This document shows positions 13,785-27,035 of a stretch of 64,000 nt of DNA, one piece after another (the first letter of the stretch is position 1; each line of letters begins with the position of its first letter). The translations under genes and the position numbers were made by a program. Under the pieces are notes generated by a model. The model was not told where the DNA came from and ran no database searches. It worked only from the letters and a program-made list of their open reading frames with translations. The stretch comes from Cubamyces lactineus (lineage: Eukaryota > Basidiomycota > Agaricomycetes > Polyporales > Polyporaceae). Where the stretch lies: assembly GCA_022376465.1 (NCBI GenBank), contig JACDTU010000003.1, positions 1,116,001 through 1,180,000 of the forward strand, read 5' to 3'.

Positions 13785-16700
13785 CTACCGCTCCTCCTCT
13801 CCCGCCGTCGCACCCTCCGCCGGGTGTGCATCGAGCAGCGCCTGCAGCTTCGCCAGTGTCCGTTCGAGCGTGATGATTCCCCCGCTCGATAGCCGCGGCA
13901 CCGCGCGCTCGCGGTCCGCCTCCGGCAGTTCCTCCACCTCCTTCGTCGCCCGGCTCTTCTCGATCAGCGTCCGCGCGTCGTCCAACACCTTGCGCAGCTT
14001 CCCGTTTGCGTAGTAGAACCACTTCAGCTCCTCCTCGAGCCCCCCGAGTGGGATCTCCAGCGCACGCCGTACGAACCCTCGCGAGAGCACGTACGCTTTC
14101 TCGTTGTACAGTCGACTGGTTCCAGGACAGGGTCAATCAGAGTGGGACGCCGTGCCTTGCTCGAAGCTGCTCACCTGTTGACGATACCGTCCTTGGTGCC
14201 GCGCAACTTCTCGTACGCAGGCTCGCAGAACCATCTGTCAATCCGACTGATCAGCGTAAGTCGATAAACTTTCCCAGCACGAGCACTCACGGTTCCTTCA
14301 CGAGCACGAGGCCCTGGATCGACACCAGAGCCTGGAGCAGCGACGATCGCGACGCGCTCCACGATTCGCTCTTATCGCCCGCCCAAGTGCCGAGGATCGA
14401 CAGACAGACCTTGCCCTCCTCGTACAGGTTCCTATTGTCCACCGTCAGTTCGTCAATCTCGCAAGCCTTGGACAGTGAAGAGGAAGACTCACGGGTTGAC
14501 TCTGCCGTTCCCGTTCGTCCAGCTCAAGAAATGCGCGATGGGCGGCGTCTGCGGGAAGTTCGCGTCGAGCATCCAGTCGATCACGAACGGCGCGTCCTCG
14601 TACGGTGTGTTCTCCGGCCCAATGATCAGGGACCGCAGCAGGTCTGACCTGTCCTCGTACGCCCGGACGATGATCGAATCTGTGAGGATACCACCGCCGC
14701 ATGTCAGTACTTCTTTCGCTCCAACGACGATCGTGCCGGAGACGAGAGCGGGGAGAGAATGAGAAGAAGAATGGGGTACGGTACCTGGCAGGCTGCTCTG
14801 GAGGGCCTTGTACTCCTTCGTCATGCGCGCCATGAACTGCCGCGTATGCTGTGCGGGAGGCGTATTGTAGAAGGCGTGGTCGACGGGTGCGGATGGGAGA
14901 ACCTCGAAGCGTTTCCACGGTGTATCCGTGTGCGCGTCATGTTCCGCATCGTCAGGCTCTGTCGCGTCCTTCGGCACGTCTGGGGAATGCGGCCGGCCCT
15001 CGGTGGATGTCGGGCGGGGTGGTTCTGATGGAGTAGTGGAATCGACGACCATGGATGGCGGCTCGACGTGTAGCGGTGGAATAACAGTATCAGTCGATGG
15101 AGACCAGTCGCCACCACCCTCTGCCGACTCAACGTCCATGCCGTCATCAGCATCGAGCTCTTCGTCGGCAGATTCCCACTCATCGTCGTCGCCTATTGTG
15201 CCTTCGACCCAATGACCGTCCTGGTCCATCTCCCACACCTCGACCTCCTCACCCTCCTCTATCGTGCCCTCATCATCGCCCCACAGGTCCTCCAGCTGGT
15301 CAACACTGTCGTACAATCGCGTTAGCCGCTCCAGTGGGACGACGACCGTCTCCGAATTTGGCAGGATGACTTCGATAGTACCGTCCAAACGAAGCTAGGG
15401 AATACATCAACATACGCACGGGCCACCGTCAAAGCGGGCTTACTTACATCCAACACTTCACCGAACCAACTCAAGGAGGTATCGCTCTTCTGCGGCCGCT
15501 TTATCGGAGCTTCCTCGACGCTGCCTTCCTGGCCACGCTGCTCCGCAATCCGCGTCCCAATGTCGGTCATCTCGCGACGCCACCCACCCAGCTGGCCGTT
15601 GGGCCCGACCGTCGGTGGATCTCGCACCCACTCCTCAACCTCGCCGATTCGCGGGACCATAGGTGGCTTTGCGCCATTCGTTGTACCCTCACGGTGGATG
15701 AAGACAAAGTCGCCACGGCGCACGCCAAGTCCGTCGCTTGCGGGTGAGAGCGCAGACCAGTCGCCAGTACCGTGCGGGTCGAGCTCGAGGACGGACGCAA
15801 GTTCGATGGCGCCAGTCTCTACCACGCGGACGTAAGCCGTACGATCCTGAGCGTTGACGGACTGTATGACGACATGGCGTTTCTCGTCTTCCGTCTTCCA
15901 GATGACATGATCACCGGGCCTGCAACGAGTGAATTGCAAGCACAGTAACACTTCACATATATACGCACCAGCAGTCATACTCGTCCGGGTTGAGGTAAGG
16001 CACCGTCTGCTTGACGTCGATCGTTTCCTTTATACCGTCTTGCCACAACACATCGACCGTCGTCTTCGTCTCCTGTACGACAAGTGTGTCGACCTCAATC
16101 ATGCCATAGGAATCCGTGAACCTGCCGTGCTTCGTCACAGGGCCGCTCCCATCCTTGAGCCTTACACGGTCGCCGACGCGCATAGCCTCTTCTGCTCGTC
16201 GAGTGACTGTCGTGAGCTTCCCTAGATCGCTGCCGTACCAATAGCGCTGCGGGCGCGGTCTCGACTGCGCCTCCTCGGGCGAAAGCTAGATACCGGTGAA
16301 CATCTAGACTACCGGCAGGCCGTGCTAGGCGGAACTTACCGACTGGTTGATTGCGAGCCATGCAATAGCGAGAACGGTGTGTTTGACCTGGATGACCGTA
16401 TCGTGGTCGCTCGGTCTGTTTCCCCCAAGCAGGAATCCTAGAATTCCTGAAACGCTAGACATGGGCTGTGGCAGAATGTCCTAGGAGAGGCATCAGTCAT
16501 GAAACGCAGCAGATATGGCAATCTACTCACGGAACCCTTCTCGCCTACCGCGAGACGGGCACTGAGCTCCGGAAGGCGAACGAGTGTCCCTCCTGGGACT
16601 TCGACCAAAGACTCGTCGAACATCTGCTCTCATGCCATCAGCGTCAAAGTAAATAATGCCGTAGCGGATAACGGACCTCAACAACCTGCAAACGTGCTGT

Positions 16701-17443
16701 ATATGAACGCGCATGTCTTCAGAACGTCAGCACCAGTAGACCGTACCTGGCCGACCCAGTCATTGTAGATGACATATTCGCCCATGTCGATATCCACGGT
16801 GCTCTCGACTTCGTCCATATCTTTCCAGCCCGGTATTGGCTGGCCGCTCACCGCGTGCTCGAGCCGACCCTTCACATGCGTGCTTTAGAGCATCGTGGCA
16901 CCCCCATGAGCGCATGCACGGACCCATACAGGTAAAGCTAGGCGCACCTGGTCACGACCCCGGACCGCACGTCGTCCACGCTCCGCTTGAGGAAATCTCC
17001 GGGCTGGTACAAGCGGTCCACGAGCTCGAGGACGTCTTCAGACACGATTTCTCGAATGGGCTTCGGGAAGTACGACACGCCCACTTCGCCCTGTAAGATA
17101 GAAGCTCGGTGCTAAGACTGCCGATAGCTAAACCGATTGTGGCGCACGACGGACCTGCACGAGAGGCCTCATGAGCGGGTCGACATGATCGCCCTGGGGA
17201 GGCATGTCTTCTGCATCTTGCCAGCATCTCTGGAAAGGGTCCCCGCGGGGTTTGCAATCAATACATCGTCGTGAGAGGGAGGAGCCACATACCAGGACTA
17301 CCCCGTACGCGCTCGGGTCGTCCTTGCGTCGGACAATATCTTCTTGATAGAACTACGGTAGTTGCGGATTGGGAATGATTTGACCAAGTTGTTATTGGCT
17401 GACGTACCTTGGCGGCTGCCCTCTTTTGCGTGTTTGGTGCCAT
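13785..17443 (-). CDS. UBE2O-type E2/E3 hybrid ubiquitin-conjugating enzyme
   Basis: A large multi-exon protein. The ATG at 17443 gives [12 protein letters not shown], spliced to [20 protein letters not shown]. The N-terminal half has conserved beta-rich blocks typical of UBE2O ([16 protein letters not shown], then [17 protein letters not shown]; later VKGRLEHAV and IYNDWVGQV). A middle part has [11 protein letters not shown] and WFGEVLDL, then an acidic Asp/Glu-rich linker around 15130-15300. The C-terminal UBC fold includes [19 protein letters not shown] and a catalytic segment [16 protein letters not shown], with the active-site Cys codon at 14404-14406. After it come [15 protein letters not shown] and a final helical tail ending GEEER. 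UBE2O proteins carry out E3-independent ubiquitylation of basic, unassembled clients. Many short introns were inferred; the outer limits and the UBC domain are secure. Confidence 0.88.
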
Positions 17444-17933
17444 CAACTTATGGTGTTTCCAGGAGTCGTCCGATTGCTCTGAGCTCCGATGAACGAATCA
17501 ATCAAGCGCGTGTGTGTATGCAGTCTATTATGCGGAGGTGTCGCCGAGCTGTTCGTCGGTGATGTTGATTTGCGAGCTGAGAATAGGACCAGACGAGACA
17601 GGCAAGAATATCCGGGAGAGGAGGATAGTTGGAAGTGTCGTTGGAAAGACAAGTACTCGCATCGGCCGCTGTGGCCTCAGTCACCCATTGCCAAAACCGG
17701 CGGTCGACTTCTTCCAGTGACGCCTTCGGGCTATCCGTGCCGCCATGCCGTTGCTTATTGAATACTGAGCATCGCCGCCACATATCCCAGGTCATCTTCG
17801 CAGAGAATCTCTCAGTCGTGCGTTCGACGTGATAAAAGGACGGGCGCGTGGTCATTTGCGGACCAATAAGAGGGAGTAGTAAAATACATGTTACGATAAA
17901 ACACAAGCATAGAGAATCTGGTCCAGGCGGCGT
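17444..17933. other. intergenic region upstream of the UBE2O-like gene
   Basis: A 490-bp gap between two minus-strand genes. A CCAAT pentamer is visible near 17857 on the plus strand. No coding signal was recognised. It should hold the UBE2O-like promoter and the 3' end of the STIMATE-type gene. Confidence 0.35.
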
Positions 17934-19498
17934 TCATGAAGAAATAGGTTCTATCCGAGGACTGTGTCCTCTCCACGCATCGTCCACAGCGTCCTTCTTC
18001 GCTGCTAACCGACGTCCAGTCCACTCTTCCTCGCCTACCCTATCCGCCCAATCATCGACCCCATCATCGCCCCATGCATCCCACTTCTCGTCATCCTGAG
18101 GAAGCTCCTCGTGTTCTGGCGGAGCGCTTCTCGAGATTTCGATGTTGGGATATGACACCTTGCGGGTTTGCAATGCCAGCGGCGGAGGAGGCGACCGTCT
18201 GCGCCCCTTCGACCGAGACATCGAAGAGCTCAACGAACTCGCAGACGAGGAAGATGATATTGAGGAAGATGGTGATGTCCCTGGAGACATGGCAGGGTGC
18301 GTGGGAGGGTACGCATGCGCGGCAACGGCAGTGTCAATTGGCTTGGGTATAGGTGTACTCGAGCCGGACGGTATAACGGTCGTAGCTCCCGAGCTGATAG
18401 ACTTCGGTTCTCCGGATAGTCGATTAGCGTCTGTTGAGTGGTGTCGAGCGATAGGTCGAGGATTTTCGATATCGTGACGCGGATGGACGCCGTCCTCATC
18501 GTCGCTATCGTCCTCGGAAGCACGGAAGAGAGGCTCGCTATCCGGATCCATGGAGCCTCGCGGTGAGTCCGCAACCAACGATAGGGGCGCGTAATTGCCC
18601 GATCCCTTCACTATCGAGTCGATCAACCAGAACTGCAGGACGTTCATCATGATGGGGAATAGGCCCATGGTGCTGCATACCGATCAGTAACCGACATATC
18701 ACAGATGGAATAGTGAATGGCGTACAAGATGACTTGAGCAGCGTCACTTGGCCCGAGGAACGTGAGTAGCCACTCTCCGACGTCGAAGATGACGGGCAAT
18801 GCGGCAAAGAGCGCGACGACGAGCAGCTTCATCATCGTAAGCGCAAAGATGTAGACAGCGGACTGGCGAAGCCAGTAGTTGATGCGGGGAGGTGTGCCAT
18901 ACACTCCGGATTCGAACCCCTTGAAATGGCACTTCTCGGTGAGGAGGTAGGTCATGACGTGAAGAGTGAGGTAGATGATGCCAACGCCTGAGCGTGCCAG
19001 AGGAGCATTGAGAAACCTACAACGCAGACGCAGAGAGATATTTGGCTCACCAAAAGTCGTATCAAGCAGGATGTTGAGGAAGTACAGAACACAAGCGTTG
19101 CCAGACGAGAGGTGTGCGACGACTCCAGATATCAATACATTCACTCCGTGAACGAACATTTGCCCGATGATTTGCTTCGAGACATCGAATAGCCTAGTCG
19201 AGCGAGGCCCGAGTCAAACACCACCGCCGTGCGTATCAATGGACGTAATACGAACCATATCCTCCATGGACGTTTCGGTGTCTCGCGGTGCCGCTTATAC
19301 ACTAACGAGAGGATGACCAGCACACCCATAAGCCCTTGCACGATCTGCCGGTCGCACAACATATCAGCACCCTAGCGATAGCCTCCATCCTCTACCAAGA
19401 CGACGCACAAGTGCAGTAGGCCCCAAAAGCCGGCAGGATCGCCGGTCCACGTTCGGAAGCTCGTCGAGGAAGTTGTCGATGCCCTCCATGGGGGCCAT
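17934..19498 (-). CDS. STIMATE/YPL162C-type multi-pass membrane protein
   Basis: The ATG at 19498 gives MAPMEGIDNFLDEL and then CRLLGPTAL. It splices to VQGLMGVLVILSLVYKRHRE with the family block PKRPWRIW. Next comes a segment with QMFVHGVNVLIS, then CVLYFLNILLDTTFG, then GVGIIYLTLHVMTYLL. Further helices include YIFALTMMKLLVVALFAAL and GLFPIMMNVLQFWLIDSI, giving about five membrane segments. The order of motifs matches the STIMATE family, represented in animals by TMEM110/STIMATE at ER-plasma membrane junctions and in yeast by the vacuolar protein YPL162C. The C-terminal tail (about 200 residues) is Ser/Pro-rich with an acidic DDDSDDEDG-like patch and a W-rich end (WDAWGDDGVDDWADRV), probably cytosolic. 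The role in fungi is not well defined. Confidence 0.78.
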
Positions 19499-20224
19499 GT
19501 CGTGAACAAGATTGGAGAAAGAGAATCAGAGGGACTGTATGCGCCACGTAAACAGTGTCGTGAAAAAAGCCAGGAGAAGAGGTCAGTGAGCAAGGAGGGA
19601 GAGGCGAGTAATTGGCAATGGAAGAGGCTGAGGTTTGGAAAGTGGCTTTGGCTGTCTCCGCACCCGCCGCCAACCGATGCCTGCCGGCGCCTACGCTTTG
19701 ATCGCGCCTATCCTGCAACGCCGGTGGGCTGCACAGGCCAGACCACGACCAGCCTCTAGATCTCACGCACATGTCTCGCACTTGGGCACAGCAGCTCGTC
19801 AAAGTACAAAGCATGGCGGACAGGTCTCAGGGGTACCTCGACTTCGGATATGCCTAGCCACCATAGATAGCTCAGGCCGTAGGCGGGAGTGCTGTGGTAT
19901 CTACAGAGCATGCATTCAAGGCGATCATGAACACTACCTACCATAACGGAGGTCGACGATTACATGGGCGAGGATGCAACATGTGGGAATGAGTACGTAG
20001 TAGCTAGCAATGCGGATATCAATATGCGGATAGAGATACATTCATCGAGCAGTGCACCGAACAAGAGAACCTGCCATCCGGACCAAGAGGAGTAGATGAA
20101 GTCAAAAGGAACGTGTGCGCGAAGAATCTCGCAGGAAATGACTGACGAGAGGGAGATATATAGAACGCATGGGGAAGAAATATAAGGGACAAACTCAAAG
20201 TTGAGGGCCCGGCCATCAAGGCCG
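19499..20224. other. intergenic region upstream of the STIMATE-type gene
   Basis: About 725 bp between two minus-strand genes. Open frames here lack recognisable domains and overlap each other on both strands. It should contain the promoter of the STIMATE-type gene and the 3' untranslated region of the Uds1-domain gene. Confidence 0.35.
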
Positions 20225-23133
20225 TTACTTTTTCCGTAGCTGCGCGCGTAGGTTCGTGTTCTCGGTCTGCACGGAGTTGAGCTCCTCAAGGAGCGCCATC
20301 TGCTGCGTCTGTTGCGATATCCGCATCGTCTCAATTTCCTCCTGCGCCTTCGACAGCGCGCTCTTGCACTCCGAGAGTTCCGCCTCCATGCGTTTGCGCA
20401 CCGCGTCTGACGCGCTCGCGCCCTCCTCTGCAAGCTTGAGCACGCGTGCACTGAGCGTGTTATTCGCATCGGTGAGCTGCGCGCATGTTTCTGCCTGCTC
20501 TGCGGCCTGTGTCTCGAGCTCGAGCTTCTCGGCGGTGATACGCTCGACTGCTTCTTGCAGGTTCTGGACCTCGTCCTGGCTGCAGAAAAGGTCAATCCGA
20601 GTCTGCATGGCCGCGACATGTCGCCACATGAACTTACAGTGCCGCCTGCTTGGCAATCATCGAAACGTTGCGCTCCTCGAGCATCTTGACCTGCTTCTGG
20701 TACGTCTCGAGAGCAGCATTACTCTCCTGAGCGAGCTTCTGCGCCCGCTCCGCGTTCTTCTTGAGCAAGTCGTGAGCTTGAGCAAAGCGAATGAGCCGCT
20801 CAATGAGCGCCCGGTCGTCAGCGATCAATGCTTGCACGCGCGCCGCGAAGGCCTCGACGGTGAAGCTCTCGGAGGATGTCGGCCGGGCGGACAGCGGGAA
20901 GCCATTCGGATCGTAGAGCGTCTTGAGCGAACGGACGTCCATCTCAGAGAGGGACGCGCCGCTGCGCGTGAGGACCGGGCTGGCCGTGGTCGGAGACAGC
21001 GACGGGGGCGCGCCATGTTTGTTCTTGCCCAGCTTCGTGGCGCGAGCCTCGGGAGAGGGTAAGATGGCCCAAATAGGTTGTAGGACAGAAGTGATCTTCG
21101 CAGCGTCGCCGGTGTACTCGACGACGGGTCCGTTGCCGGAATCCTGGATATCCTGCGCATATGACATGAATTCTCAATGGACGCAGAAGTGACGACTTCG
21201 CATAACACGTACCCGAAGTCTGGCTTCGAACGTCCTTGCCTCCGCCTTTGCAGCGTCGCGCTCCTTGCGAGCCTCCTCTACCTCCTCGACAAGGGCTTCG
21301 CGCTTGTTCAGCCCCGCTCGGATGTCCTCCTCCAGCTTCGCGCGCGCAGCATTCCACTCCTCCTGGGCCTTCGAATGCGAGTCTATCTTGGACTTGAGGT
21401 CATCCAAGTGCCTCCCTATTGAGGCTGCGAGTCCGCGAATCGAGGTATCCCGAGAGTACAGCAAGATGCCGTGGGTTTGCATGAGGTCTTGCAGCGCATC
21501 GGCACCTTGCTCGAGCTCCTCCTTGCTCGCGCCGCTAGACTGCAGGGCCGCCTTCTCCGCGAGCCAAGCCGCACGCTCCGCGTCCATCCGCGCCCTAAGG
21601 TCTGCTATCTCTCTCTCCTTCTCCTCTAGCCGCCGTTGGTTATCGCCCCGCTCGCGCGCGAGCAACGTCTGGACCTCCGACATCTCCCCGCTCTGCTCCT
21701 CGAGCACCTCCAAACGTCGTTCGAGCGTGTCGACTTCTCTCCGCCGCTCTTCCAACTCGACCCGCTCTTTGGCCCAAATCTGCTTCTCCTGCTCGAGGGC
21801 TGCGAGGCGATCTCCAAGACCCTTCATGTCGGCTAACTGCCGTTCTAGGGCTGCGATCATGTCCTCTGCCTGACGGAGCTCGATGCCCATAGACGTCTCG
21901 ATCTGTTCCCGCTCCAGCCGCAACGACGAGACTTCGTTTGTCAACTTCTGCTGCTGCGTGTTCGCGGCTTCCAACGCTGCCTGTGCGGACTTAAGCTGCT
22001 CTTGAAGAGCCTTGACTTCGCTCGTGGAAGGTGTTTGTCGTGAGCCAGTGGGGACTATCGCGTCCGAATGACCCGCGAAGAAGTGCGCGCCGTCGAACCG
22101 CGATCTGGACGCATTTGACTGTGCGCTGGTGACCGACGACTGTGTCGGGCTCATCTGGGAGCTCCGGTTAGGCGTACTGTAGCCAGAAGGGCCGAGGTCG
22201 CCGTTCCCATTGATCGCGTCCGGTGGTGCCATCTTCTTCTCGATACTCCGTAATGAGTAGCTGAGGACACCTGCACGGTGCTCGAGGAGTCTGCGGTTGA
22301 TCTCGCTCGCGCGTTCCGATACACGCCATAGCTCCTTCTGCGCCGTCTCGACCTTGCGATTCGCGTTCTCGAGCTGCTCGGACGTCTGCTTCGACACGTT
22401 CTTGTACGATGCGTTCGCTCTCGATAGCGACAGCGCAGCGTCCCGTATCTTCGTCTCGAGCGTGAGCTTCTTATTCAGGGCGACCAGCCGCGAAGACAGC
22501 ACTTGTTGCTCCTGCCGCGATGAGAAGACAATGGTTCTAGCAGGATATATGAATTGCGGAGCCGAAAGGGCGCACCTTCTTGAGCTCCTCGACCTCCTCC
22601 GCACTCAGGACTTCACACCCTCTGCTGTCCACGATGGCCTCGCTCGCCAGTAGACTCATCAACAAGTCATCCTTCGTACTGTACAGCGTCGACGACCGCC
22701 TTCCATCTCCATCCACCGGCTTTCGCGTGAGTTCCGCCACACGCATCGGCATAGGCATCCGGGGAGACGAGGGGCCCGCAACGGGTGACGATGGTTGCGT
22801 CGACGTGCGCCCGGATTCGACCGAATCACGAGAAGATTGGAAGGACGAGTTCCCCGTATCCTCGTCTGACTTGGTGGACGTAGAAGGCCCGGGCGGGGGC
22901 CGCTGCCGGTCCTTACGGAAGAAGAGCGCAGCGGTCGTCATCTTTGGGCTCTCTTCGAGAGCCACGCCATTCTGGGGCGGCGATGACGGGGGCCATGACG
23001 GCTTTGGAGGGACGTTCAGCGGATTCGTAGTAGATGGCGGTGGTGTCGAGGGTGGGAGAGGAGCGGTCTGTGAGGAGGGTGTTGAGGTTGTGCTGCCGGC
23101 ACCCCCTCCGAGAAAGCGTCGGACTCCGTTCAT
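20225..23133 (-). CDS. Uds1-domain (up-regulated during septation) coiled-coil protein
   Basis: A cytoskeletal-type protein with a disordered Ser/Pro-rich N-terminus (MNGVRRFLGG, many SS/PP) and a conserved block starting TKDDLLMSLLASEAIVDSRG. That block continues LSAEEVEELKK and, across an intron near 22515-22575, EQQVLSSRLVALNKKL and ETKIRDAALSL. This arrangement is the Uds1 domain of proteins induced at septation in fission yeast. Long heptad-rich coiled coils follow from about residue 330 to the end (for example ALERQLADMKGL and VDTLERRLEVLEEQ), then a linker near 21100-20900 and a second coiled coil ending LRAQLRKK. Further introns lie near 21160-21210 and 20583-20637. A septation or cell-polarity role is inferred from the domain only. 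Confidence 0.82.
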
Positions 23134-23816
23134 GTCTTGGGTTCAAGGTCTCCTACGATGATGATGTCTCTAGCACGCGCGTGCAGCCTGCTGCTGGGTA
23201 TGTGGTGGTATCCAGAGGTATATAGTGTGCGCGAAAAGAGTAGGATGTCGTGCAGGTTGCAGGTATAGAGGTCCAAATGCAGCCAGAGTGATCTCGAGGG
23301 CGGATCCTACCTAGTAGCCAGTGCCGCAATCTATCCAACTAACCGGTACCGCAGCAGTCTCGGTCCACTACGCACGTCTCGGAAGCTAGTAACAGAGCAG
23401 CGGCAGTCGGGAAGCTAGCAGAGGCGAAGAATGGAGGAGGCTGGTGTCGGGGACAGCATGAACCAGCTCGGTGGTGGACGCGGGACGGTGCAACTCGCTG
23501 ATCTGCAACAACGCTCACAGCCGCGGAGTGTCCCATCGCCAGACTCACTCGCCCGACGCCACAACCACGTCAAGCCCATCAGCATCCTCGACGTTTGCAG
23601 GGTTCACGAACCAGACACTTTCGTTCCATCATGCTAAAATGATCAATTCTGACACATGCATCCGTACAGTCTTCACGGAACCGGCTTCCACCATGTGTAT
23701 TCATCCTTTGCCGTAGTGCAGTTCATGCCATGAACCAGGCCGCTGGGAACAGAAGTCCCGGTCGAGTCGCAAGGGACACACACTGTACGAGAACTAGTCG
23801 TTCCCGCGATACACGT
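23134..23816. other. intergenic region upstream of the Uds1 gene
   Basis: About 680 bp between two minus-strand genes. No frame here has recognisable content. It likely carries the Uds1 promoter and the PGAP1 3' untranslated region. Confidence 0.35.
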
Positions 23817-26800
23817 CTATCCACGTCTAACAGCCAACCTCCCACCCCAATACATCGGACCAATCCTTCCTAGCACCATCCAGCTCATAGCGGCACTAGC
23901 CATCTCAAACACGAGATACGTCGTCCTCGGGCCTACGAAGAAGGCGGAGGCAGCCAAGGCGGCGATCCCCCATCTCGGCGACAATCGCTCCTTCTTGGTG
24001 CTGATATCGTCTGGAGTCAGAATGAGACCACGGGTAGGGAAAGTTGAGCACTTACAAAAGAGCTATCACAAACCGCTCTGCATCGTTCCCACTGAGGGCT
24101 TCTACGAGCGCCAAGTACGGTGCGACGTAGAGGAAGTTGTGGTCACCGTCGAAGGGTGTTGTTGACCCTGCCGTTGCGAGCGTGCGTACCCACACTGCGA
24201 GTACAGGTGCAGCGAGAGGGAGTAGCCAAGTCATGAATAGTAGTAGATGTAGATGTGCATTGACCACTTGGACCAGATTAGAATGAGGTGAAGGCGATCG
24301 TTCCGCTTCCGACTGTGGGTCAGGTCTTGGGTATACTGGGACGAGAGGGATTGCTTCTGCCCCCGTTGGGTGTTGTTGCTCGAAGCGAGCGAGGTCCACA
24401 TGCGATGCAGCGCAGGTGAAGAAGTGAATCAACCAGCATCCAAGGAATGCGACCTGCCATGGCACTAGGATGAAGATGACCAGGAAGATCAAGCCCATAG
24501 ATGTCATGGTGGTCAGTGGCCTGCGTGGTGTGTGATCTTCTCTACGGCTGGGAACATCTTATATTAGCAAGGTCAGCAAATTAGAGGGGTATTCGTCTTA
24601 CCTCCCAAATCGGCCTAGGACTAATCTAAGAGGCCAGAGGAGGATTTGCAATGCCCACCACAAAACACAGACAAGTCCAAACGTGATGGGAAGTAGTATC
24701 ATCGCGAGCGGTGCCAAGGCAGCGTTCCCTCCATTACCAAGCCATATTCCAACCCTCGACGGCACGAGGGAGATGCAATACGACCCGATCATCAGCCAAG
24801 GCATTCGCTTGCGCATGAAGAATTGCAGCGAGCTGTTGACATCAGGGATGGGTGCTATATGAGGGTCAGTTGCTAGTTTGCACCTCCGTAGAATTGTGAA
24901 TGCTTACCGCCGCGTTCTACAATTCCCCACAAATCCCACAATATGATTGCAACGATTCCAACTGCCCAGCACGCCGCCGCAGTTGCATATCGCGTACCCC
25001 ATCTGCCGATACTCGCCCACCAGTCTACAGTCAGCTCCACTTCATTGATCTGACATTCACCAGTTGAATGAATTGTCAGCGTGTGCCCTATGGGATAATC
25101 GGAGGCGACATAGGGCCCGGATGCATGTGAGTGTAACAGCACACGCCTAGTGAAGAACGGCGCCAATGGGTAGTAATGTGTCTCAGAAGGATGAGAGGAG
25201 TGAGTCAGAAGAGGTAGGAGCAACGCATCAGCTTCAAACGCGACTTGTTAGTCGAGTTCAACTTCGTGAATGAGTAAATGAGGGTACCTGAGCAGCTTGA
25301 ATCTGAATCATATTTCGGAGTGAGACGGTATACAATTAGTGCGTTGGCCGGGAGACCGGGAAGCTGTATCTCGGTGCGGATACTCTGTGGTACTGGGATA
25401 TTCACAGACGAGAATAGAAGCCCTGCACAATGTTTCAACGCCGCCCAAGGCCATATACGTTGGCATACACTCACCTGCTAGACCCAGATTCGCGACTACT
25501 GGTTCGCCCGTGGTAAACCCACCGAAGACCCATCCACGTCCGTCGCCGCCTTCGATTTTCACAGCGATGCGTGACTGTGAGGGTATGAATACATCGGCTT
25601 CATAGAGCACTACACCTTCCGACTCGTCTGTGCCTTCATCCGGGACGGGGAAAGGAGAGCCAGGTATAGGACTCGGGATCAACTTCAGAGTGGTGGGAGC
25701 GAGCGGAGAGCAAGCTGCAGCCTCAGGACAGACGTAAACGCTCACGCGGAAGGGTAGAGGTTTATGAGGTGCCACTGGAGGTACATATCCCTGGGAGCCG
25801 TACAAGACGAACTTAGCAGCGGAAGAACCATCCGAAGATACAGGCGGTTGCAGTAGATACGAGCGTGTGCCAACGGGGTCGCGAACCAGCAAGTGTTTGT
25901 TGGATGGTATAACGTCATATTCACCAGTATGCAGCAGCAAGTCGTCGGAAGGAAGATGTCCTGGAGGGAGTGTGTGCCCGTCGCGCAGCCATCGGTCCAA
26001 GAGTAGGGCACGAGTTTGCGGCGTAGGAGACGCTGCGATTCCCAGCGCCGCCCGTGCGACGCGCCAGCGCACCTGGTGACACCAGACCATAGCAAGATGA
26101 CCGACACCAGTCCAGCAACCCTCTAGAGCACTAGTGAAGACTGTACGTCGATAGACAGGATTCGCCTCACTCTCAGCGAGTGAGGGCAAGATGCAAGATT
26201 CCGAGGGAATCATGAGGTCCGTAGCGCCTCCGCAAAGAGATAGAATCGGCGTAGGATCAGATGCCAGGTCTTTGAGGTTGTCGGCGTATATGTGGTCTAT
26301 TCGCCGGTCGAAGCGTACGGGCGGGAGGGAGTGCGGGGTCGACATTGTGATAATGGCCGAGATGTTTGGGTTCGGCAGAAGAGCAGTAGCAACCACTCCT
26401 CCCATGGAATGACCCAGTACGAGGATGGAGGTATTAGGGGGGTATAGGGAGAGGATGTAGTCGATAGCTCGCGCGGCATACGCGGTTTCCGAGTCGATCG
26501 TAGGACCGTGGAAAGCGGATAGGTCCTCATTGAACTCGACTGCATAGACGGATGTAATCCTTCCACAATCAATTGTTCAGTCGACGAACAGCTTACCCGC
26601 GAAGAAGTCAAGGCCTTTGTAGCCCTTGTTTGCGAACTCCGGGGAGACCTCATAAGGGGCAGAGAAGTATTGATTGGCGGCGGAGGATGCTATTGAGCGA
26701 ACTTGATGAGACGAGCCCGCGTTTCCAGGTATGAAAAGCACGGGTGCGCCATGCAGCTACTGTCACTCAGTCAAGACCCATGCATCGTGTAGGTACACAC

Positions 26801-27035
26801 GGATACCTACCTCGTTGTTCTCAAGGTTGCCCTCACGGTAGAGCCAAAGGCTGTAGCGACGCGCTAGTGGAGTCCACGAGTGGTCGAAGTGGGACTGGAG
26901 GATGTAGGACGGCCACATCCAAGACATTCGGCATCCCTGAGGGGAGAGCGTTTTGATGGTGTCGACGCCTGCATAGTAGAGGACGGCGACGGCGAGGAGG
27001 GAGAAAGTGGCAAAGACGGCGAGCAGCCTTGTCAT
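23817..27035 (-). CDS. BST1: GPI inositol-deacylase (PGAP1/BST1)
   Basis: An ER membrane lipase that removes the acyl chain from the inositol of GPI anchors, needed for export and quality control of GPI proteins. The start at 27035 gives a signal-anchor (LLAVFATFSLLAVAVLYYAG) followed by CRMSWMWPSY. The hydrolase part has VLFIPGNAGS, FFAVEFNED, and the nucleophile elbow LGHSMGGVV with the Ser codon near 26406-26408. Probable acid and base residues are Asp in CGGATDLMIPS and His in GVGHLAMVWCHQ. A middle luminal part follows. The C-terminal third holds several membrane helices (for example MTSMGLIFLVIFILVPWQVAFL and FGLVCVLWWALQILL). The last exon (about 24010-23817) ends GRLAVRRG with the stop at 23817-23819. 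Introns are numerous; inner borders are approximate. It is divergent from the magnesium transporter gene. Confidence 0.9.

Noticed and set aside
18900..18925. GGGTTCGAATCC-like string on the minus strand
   Set aside because: It is codons of the STIMATE-type gene (GFESGVYG); no tRNA structure.
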